The notes under the pieces: generated by a model
Database searches by the model: none
What the model saw: the letters and a program-made list of their open reading frames with translations, nothing else
What the model was told of the DNA's origin: nothing
Shown: piece after piece, positions 33,689 to 36,714 of the stretch
Layout of the letters: the number at the start of each line of letters is the position of its first letter
Numbering within the stretch: position 1 is the stretch's first letter
From: Bacteroides sp.
Lineage (GTDB): Bacteria > Bacteroidota > Bacteroidia > Bacteroidales > Muribaculaceae
DNA length: 36,714 bases
Assembly (NCBI GenBank): GCA_014801985.1
Contig: JAAVDD010000035.1
Location: 12,689-49,402, forward strand
Direction of reading: 5' to 3'
Position numbers and translations under genes: made by a program

Positions 33689-34600
33689 TCACTGCTTCGC
33701 ATCGTTTGGTGCAGCCTTTGAGATGGTGACAAGATACACTCCGGAGAAGATAAGGAGCACGGCCATTGCTTTGGCGAGATTGAAAGTATCCAAACCGAGA
33801 CAGATTCCCACGAGAGTAGCTACAATCGGTTGCACATAATTATACATTCCCACGATTGTCGGCCGTAGGTTCTTCTGTCCTATCATGATGCATATGTAGG
33901 CCACGAATGTACCAAAGACCACCACATAACCTATCCCTAACCATTCCGGTAATGATATTGCACTCCAATCGGTGGAAGCAATTTGCGGAATGGTGGCCGG
34001 GAGAGAGACGATGGCAGCGGAGAGAAACATCCATTTCATCAGAGTAACGAGAGAATATTTCCGGATGAAATTACGATATATGGTAAGATAAGTGGCATAA
34101 CTCAACTGCGCCATCAACACAATGAAATCACCTAAGGCCGGGGATGTTCCGCCGGCTGTTTTCGCTCCATTACCGAAGATGAGTATCAATGCGCCTGTGG
34201 CACCAAGAATTATTCCTCCCGCCTTTTTAAGAGTGATAGGCTCGCGAAGGAATACCCAGGCAAGTAGCATCACCCACATCGGCATAGTGGTAGTGACAAG
34301 TGAAGCCTCTCCGGGAGATGTGAGGCTGACTCCGATTATGAAACAACCCTGATTAAGAAGGATACCCAGCATTCCGGCTCCGAACAAACGGAGAGCATCA
34401 GCCGCCGGCATATTTTCGTGTGGTAGGAAAAGGGAAGTAAGCCAGAAGAGCGCTGCTGCTCCTGCCACTCGGAAATCCACCATAATCAGCGGGGCGATTA
34501 ATCCGGAAGCGAAAACCAGTTTTACAACAGGCGACATCAGCCCCCAACACACATTGGCTCCAAGCATGGCCAAATGTCCCTTCGGATTGAAATCTTTCAT
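33689..34600 (-). CDS. EamA/DMT-family transporter
   Basis: A 303-residue inner-membrane protein with ten helices in two EamA repeats. 'GANVCWGLMSPVVKLVFASG', 'GVSLTSPGEASLVTTTMPMW' and 'WVFLREPITLKKAGGIILGA' are the first repeat; 'LMAQLSYATYLTIYRNFIRK', 'GTFVAYICIMIGQKNLRPTI' and 'VGMYNYVQPIVATLVG' the second. DMT members export or import metabolites such as amino acids and purines; the substrate cannot be told. It is transcribed away from the small membrane protein gene, with TAATTTTG (34629-34622) as a possible -7 box. Confidence 0.9.
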   Translation of the reverse strand: MKDFNPKGHLAMLGANVCWGLMSPVVKLVFASGLIAPLIMVDFRVAGAAALFWLTSLFLPHENMPAADALRLFGAGMLGILLNQGCFIIGVSLTSPGEASLVTTTMPMWVMLLAWVFLREPITLKKAGGIILGATGALILIFGNGAKTAGGTSPALGDFIVLMAQLSYATYLTIYRNFIRKYSLVTLMKWMFLSAAIVSLPATIPQIASTDWSAISLPEWLGIGYVVVFGTFVAYICIMIGQKNLRPTIVGMYNYVQPIVATLVGICLGLDTFNLAKAMAVLLIFSGVYLVTISKAAPNDAKQ

Positions 34601-34689
34601 TGCATCATCAGTTTAAGGATGCAAAATTAGTAAAATTATTGTTTTGTGGCTGCCTTTTTGTATACAAAATATAATATGGTTATCCTGCG

Positions 34690-34721
34690 TTTGAAAATAT
34701 GGTCATAAAGATTTAACTTTG
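34690..34721 (+). promoter_or_regulatory. Promoter of the small membrane protein, predicted leaderless
   Basis: TTTG (34690-34693), 20 nt, TAACTTTG (34714-34721). The ATG is only 4 nt after the box, so transcription should begin at or within 2-3 nt of the start codon. Confidence 0.65.
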
Positions 34722-34725
34722 CAAA

Positions 34726-35145
34726 ATGAAACCCGCTGAAAAATTAAAAATCTGCAACTGGTCATTGTTGGTCTCCGGCATCCTGATATTGGCATCAAGT
34801 ATCCAGCTTGAAGCAACCGGGAGCGAAGGTATATTCCCTATATGGCTTCATGTGGCTCTCGGCATTATTTTCTCTGCTTTAGTATTCACTCATGTCTATC
34901 TCCATTTTAAGTGGAATAATTGGTTTAAGAGATTTCAAAAGCTCAAGAAGCCCGTAACGAGGCTTTTATGGTATCTTTTTTTGCTGACCCTTGCGCTTGG
35001 CATAGCCGCTTTTGTGCATTGGACAACAACGTATGATCATTCACCTCTGGGTGGTGTGCATGGCAAGATTGGTTTCTTAATGATGGCAGTCGCGATTGCC
35101 CACACCATAAAACGCATAAAATTTTTTAAATCTTCAAAAAGATAA
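34726..35145 (+). CDS. Small four-helix membrane protein, DUF4405-like
   Basis: A 139-residue protein with four hydrophobic helices ('LLVSGILILASSIQLEA', 'IWLHVALGIIFSALVFTHVY', 'LLWYLFLLTLALGIAAFVHW', 'GKIGFLMMAVAIAHTIK'). Histidines in 'WLHVALG', 'THVYLHFKWN' and 'GGVHGKIG' are placed like heme ligands of cytochrome b-like DUF4405 proteins. Such proteins are thought to be membrane heme or electron-transfer components; no direct evidence here. A single gene with its own promoter. Confidence 0.72.
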   Translation: MKPAEKLKICNWSLLVSGILILASSIQLEATGSEGIFPIWLHVALGIIFSALVFTHVYLHFKWNNWFKRFQKLKKPVTRLLWYLFLLTLALGIAAFVHWTTTYDHSPLGGVHGKIGFLMMAVAIAHTIKRIKFFKSSKR

Positions 35146-35171
35146 TCCCAAAGGATAGACGTTTTGAAGGA

Positions 35172-35203
35172 TTTGTATGCATAGCCGATATTTAGTATCT
35201 TTG
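35172..35203 (+). promoter_or_regulatory. Promoter of the nucleotidyltransferase-fold gene
   Basis: TTTG (35172-35175), 20 nt, TATCTTTG (35196-35203): a full consensus match, 25 nt before the ATG at 35229. Confidence 0.68.
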
Positions 35204-35228
35204 CAGATTTATCTAATCAATATAAAGG

Positions 35229-35822
35229 ATGAATCAGAAAGAGATTAACGCATTGGCAGCGGCTAAACAGCGCGAAGCACTTAAAGTTTATGCAGCATCC
35301 GGCATCCCGGAGATATGGGAGACGGCCGGTTGCATGGTCAATATCATTGGATCCCTTAAAATGGGTCTGTTGATCACACATAATGATATCGATTTGCATG
35401 TATATTCCAAAAATATAACGGAAGAATCTACTTTTAGAATTGCCTCCGGAATGTCGGCACTACCGGGTGTGGTTGATATGACATGCATAAATGGTCTACA
35501 TACAGATGAGCATTGCATGGCCTGGCATGTAAAATATCGCGCCGATGATGGGGAGATATGGAAATTCGACATTATTCATATTGAGGAGGGTTCCCAATAT
35601 GATGGCTTCTTTGAGAACATGGCTAAAAGAATCAGTGAAACACTCACCGAAAGACAGCGCGAAACCATATTACGCCTAAAGTTTGAGACTCCACAGAATG
35701 AAGAGATTCATGGCGTGGAATATTACGAAGGAGTCATCGCCGATAATGTTAATACGATTGATGAGTTAAGGAAATGGGTGGTGGCCCACCGGAAGAAACC
35801 TCCATATTATTGGATTCCGTGA
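35229..35822 (+). CDS. Nucleotidyltransferase-fold protein of unknown role
   Basis: A 197-residue cytoplasmic protein. 'IIGSLKMGLLITHNDIDLHV' (residues 39-58) reads as the pol-beta-type signature: G-S (41-42), then D53-x-D55 after a hydrophobic strand. 'WKFDIIHIEE' supplies a third acidic residue (D114) on the next strand. The C-terminal half is helical ('ISETLTERQRETILRLK') and ends 'KKPPYYWIP'. Members of this superfamily transfer NMP groups to small molecules, RNA or proteins. No HEPN or toxin-antitoxin partner is adjacent, so the MNT-antitoxin reading is not supported. Function unknown. Confidence 0.7.
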   Translation: MNQKEINALAAAKQREALKVYAASGIPEIWETAGCMVNIIGSLKMGLLITHNDIDLHVYSKNITEESTFRIASGMSALPGVVDMTCINGLHTDEHCMAWHVKYRADDGEIWKFDIIHIEEGSQYDGFFENMAKRISETLTERQRETILRLKFETPQNEEIHGVEYYEGVIADNVNTIDELRKWVVAHRKKPPYYWIP

Positions 35823-35852
35823 ATCGAAGATTTACGGAAAAACTTATTCAGT

Positions 35853-35877
35853 CCCTGTGGGTTTGCAACCCACAGGG
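35853..35877. repeat. REP-like palindrome A
   Basis: CCCTGTGGGTT and AACCCACAGGG pair perfectly around TGC. The flanking sequence 35844-35871 recurs inverted at 36385-36412 with three differences. It could also act as the terminator of the gene ending at 35822, but no T-run follows. Confidence 0.72.
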
Positions 35878-35943
35878 CAGTAGGGGCCACACTGAAAGAA
35901 AGATCTCAGCCCACCCTTGGGTTGCATCAAATAAAAATCAACA

Positions 35944-36191
35944 TTAATAAGTAGCTACTAAGAATTAATGAACAGATAAAACGCAGTTAATTTTGAGCAT
36001 ATTAGTTCGCGGAGTGAAGGAGTAGAGCGGGCTATGCGACTGAACGACAAGGGCTAAGATGCCAATTGAAAATCGACGAGTTTCCTTTAAAAAGAATAAT
36101 GACGAGTCAAAAGTAACAAGTTTTAGCGTTCAAGATCTTTCAACTGCTTTGTAAAAAATATATCGATTAATTCTTAGTAGCTACTTATTAA
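35944..36191 (+). repeat. MITE-like structured repeat, copy 3 (complete, perfect ends)
   Basis: The two ends (35944-35969 and 36166-36191) are perfect 26-bp inverted repeats containing AAGTAGCTACTAAG. A TAATTTTG box (35988-35995) precedes a hairpin whose outer arms are TTAGTTC (36002-36008) and GGGCTAA (36051-36057) and inner arms GTAGAG (36022-36027) and CTATGC (36032-36037). The central sequence differs strongly from copy 2 yet keeps the same pairing. The right half (36060-36140) is nearly identical to the other copies. Confidence 0.87.
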
Positions 36192-36276
36192 CCATAGAAA
36201 AAACTAATCATTATTATTAAGCTTTTACACGACTTCGGACAAAAGATCCGATCATGACATTCTTCCGGCCATGGAA

Positions 36277-36297
36277 GCGTGGTTTGCAAACCCACGC
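36277..36297. repeat. REP-like palindrome B
   Basis: GCGTGG-TTT and AAA-CCCACGC pair around GC with one bulge. It shares the 'TTTGCAAACCCAC' core with palindromes A and C. Confidence 0.6.
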
Positions 36298-36384
36298 TGA
36301 CTGCGAGGGAGTTCGTCCGGACAGACCGCCACGGTGAGGCCTGTCTCAATCTCGAGAGTGGTAACGCCAGTTCTAATAACTTGC

Positions 36385-36412
36385 GGGTTACAAACCCACA
36401 GGGACTGAGTAA
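36385..36412. repeat. REP-like repeat C, inverted relative to A
   Basis: A 28-bp match (25 of 28) to the complement of 35844-35871. Its right edge is exactly where the SanA-like reading frame stops resembling its family. Confidence 0.7.
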
Positions 36413-36560
36413 GACCCACCTTCCGATGTGGAATGCTATCCACATCATCATAGGTCTTTCCGGAAACATTCTTACTGACAAAAATATCACACACTGATAT
36501 GAGAGTAGTGATTGCTGCTATAATTGCAATACTCCAAATGATAATTTTACGCTTTTTCAT
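36411..36560 (-). pseudogene. SanA/YdcF-like (DUF218) gene truncated at a repeat
   Basis: The frame starts MKKRKIIIWSIAIIAAITTL, a signal anchor, and continues 'NVSGKTYDDVDSIPHRKVGL'. That is the N-terminus of SanA-like envelope proteins, where the text normally goes on with 'VLGTS' and the DUF218 domain. After 'KVGL' it runs into the palindromic repeat ('TQSLWVCNPQ') and ends 52 codons later at 36252 with no family resemblance. About 50 of an expected 200 or more residues remain. Its start overlaps the end of the ADP-ribosylglycohydrolase gene by 14 nt, so it was coupled to it. Confidence 0.7.
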
Positions 36561-36714
36561 CGATTATTTGATTGATAAAGGATGTTATCTTCTGATGATA
36601 CATGGCTCGGTTATTCAGATTTTCAATATAATATCCAGGAATAGAGGAATAACCAAACTTTGCACCGAGAATAGCGCACGCAATCGCTCCATTTGTATCA
36701 GCATCGCCACCTTC
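36547..36714 (-). CDS. ADP-ribosylglycohydrolase family protein, C-terminus only
   Basis: The last 55 codons of a gene entering from the right edge. 'GGDADTNGAIACAILGAKFG' is the C-terminal metal-binding signature of ADP-ribosylglycohydrolases (two aspartates and threonine binding the dinuclear magnesium centre), followed by 'YSSIPGYYIENLNNRAMYHQ' and a short helix. The enzyme removes ADP-ribose from proteins or small molecules. The metal site visible here looks intact. The rest of the gene lies outside the window. Confidence 0.85.
   Translation of the reverse strand, partial: EGGDADTNGAIACAILGAKFGYSSIPGYYIENLNNRAMYHQKITSFINQIIDEKA

Noticed and set aside
35229-35822. MNT/HEPN toxin-antitoxin pair
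   Set aside because: No HEPN-like gene lies next to the nucleotidyltransferase-fold gene; upstream is a membrane protein and downstream only repeats.
36252-36410. C-terminal half of the SanA-like frame as a genuine short protein
   Set aside because: It is encoded by palindromic repeat sequence and has no resemblance to the family.
35853-36412. CRISPR array from the repeated palindromes
   Set aside because: Only three unequal units in mixed orientation, with no regular spacing and no cas genes.

Overview
The window reads as chromosomal DNA of a Bacteroidota bacterium of the order Bacteroidales, most likely the Muribaculaceae (family level is an inference). The evidence is repeated Bacteroidales-type promoters (TTG/TTTG, about 20 nt, then TAnnTTTG), weak Shine-Dalgarno signals, secreted proteins with a short C-terminal 'DARYFNLQGV'-type tail, a Wza/Wzc/PHP-phosphatase exopolysaccharide operon, and a bacteroidal gene repertoire.

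Layout. (1) 1-3.8 kb, minus strand: two exported proteins, one cut by the window edge and one whose C-terminal tail is frameshifted by a 40-bp tandem duplication, plus an orphan relic of such a tail that still has a promoter and a terminator. (2) 3.8-8.1 kb, minus strand: an oxalate-degradation operon frc-oxc-AEC transporter. (3) 8.5-11.4 kb, minus strand: housekeeping genes (LolC/E-type permease, rbfA, an O-methyltransferase, aroQ). (4) 11.5-13 kb: divergent tRNA-Asp and tRNA-Pro genes with near-identical promoter-leader segments, then panB. (5) 13.2-25.4 kb, plus strand: an exopolysaccharide/O-antigen-like locus with an initiating phosphoglycosyltransferase, Wza, Wzc, PHP phosphatase, flippase, EpsG-type polymerase, three glycosyltransferases, an acyltransferase and a nucleotide-sugar epimerase, ending in a decayed CotH gene. 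(6) 26.9-33.1 kb, plus strand: a DUF234-type ATPase, leuS, a GH53 endo-galactanase and a flavin-reductase-like protein. (7) 33.1-36.7 kb: an accessory zone with two repeat elements, a collapsed DUF4143-type ATPase, an EamA permease, a small membrane protein, a nucleotidyltransferase-fold protein, a SanA-like gene broken at a palindromic repeat, and the C-terminus of an ADP-ribosylglycohydrolase.

How the genes work together. In the oxalate operon, Frc would make oxalyl-CoA from formyl-CoA and oxalate, Oxc would decarboxylate it back to formyl-CoA, and the AEC carrier is the likely oxalate/formate transporter. In the polysaccharide locus, the 13.2-kb gene would load the first sugar phosphate on undecaprenyl phosphate, the transferases extend it, the flippase and EpsG protein flip and polymerise, and Wzc/Wza with the phosphatase control length and export.

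The most unusual signal is a roughly 245-bp element present three times (8184-8396 minus; 33145-33385 plus; 35944-36191 plus). It has terminal inverted repeats (26 bp perfect in the last copy), a highly conserved right half, and a sequence-divergent centre that still folds into the same two-stem hairpin with compensatory changes. In the two intact copies a TAnnTTTG box lies just before the hairpin. It looks like a mobile, MITE-like element that may carry a small structured RNA.
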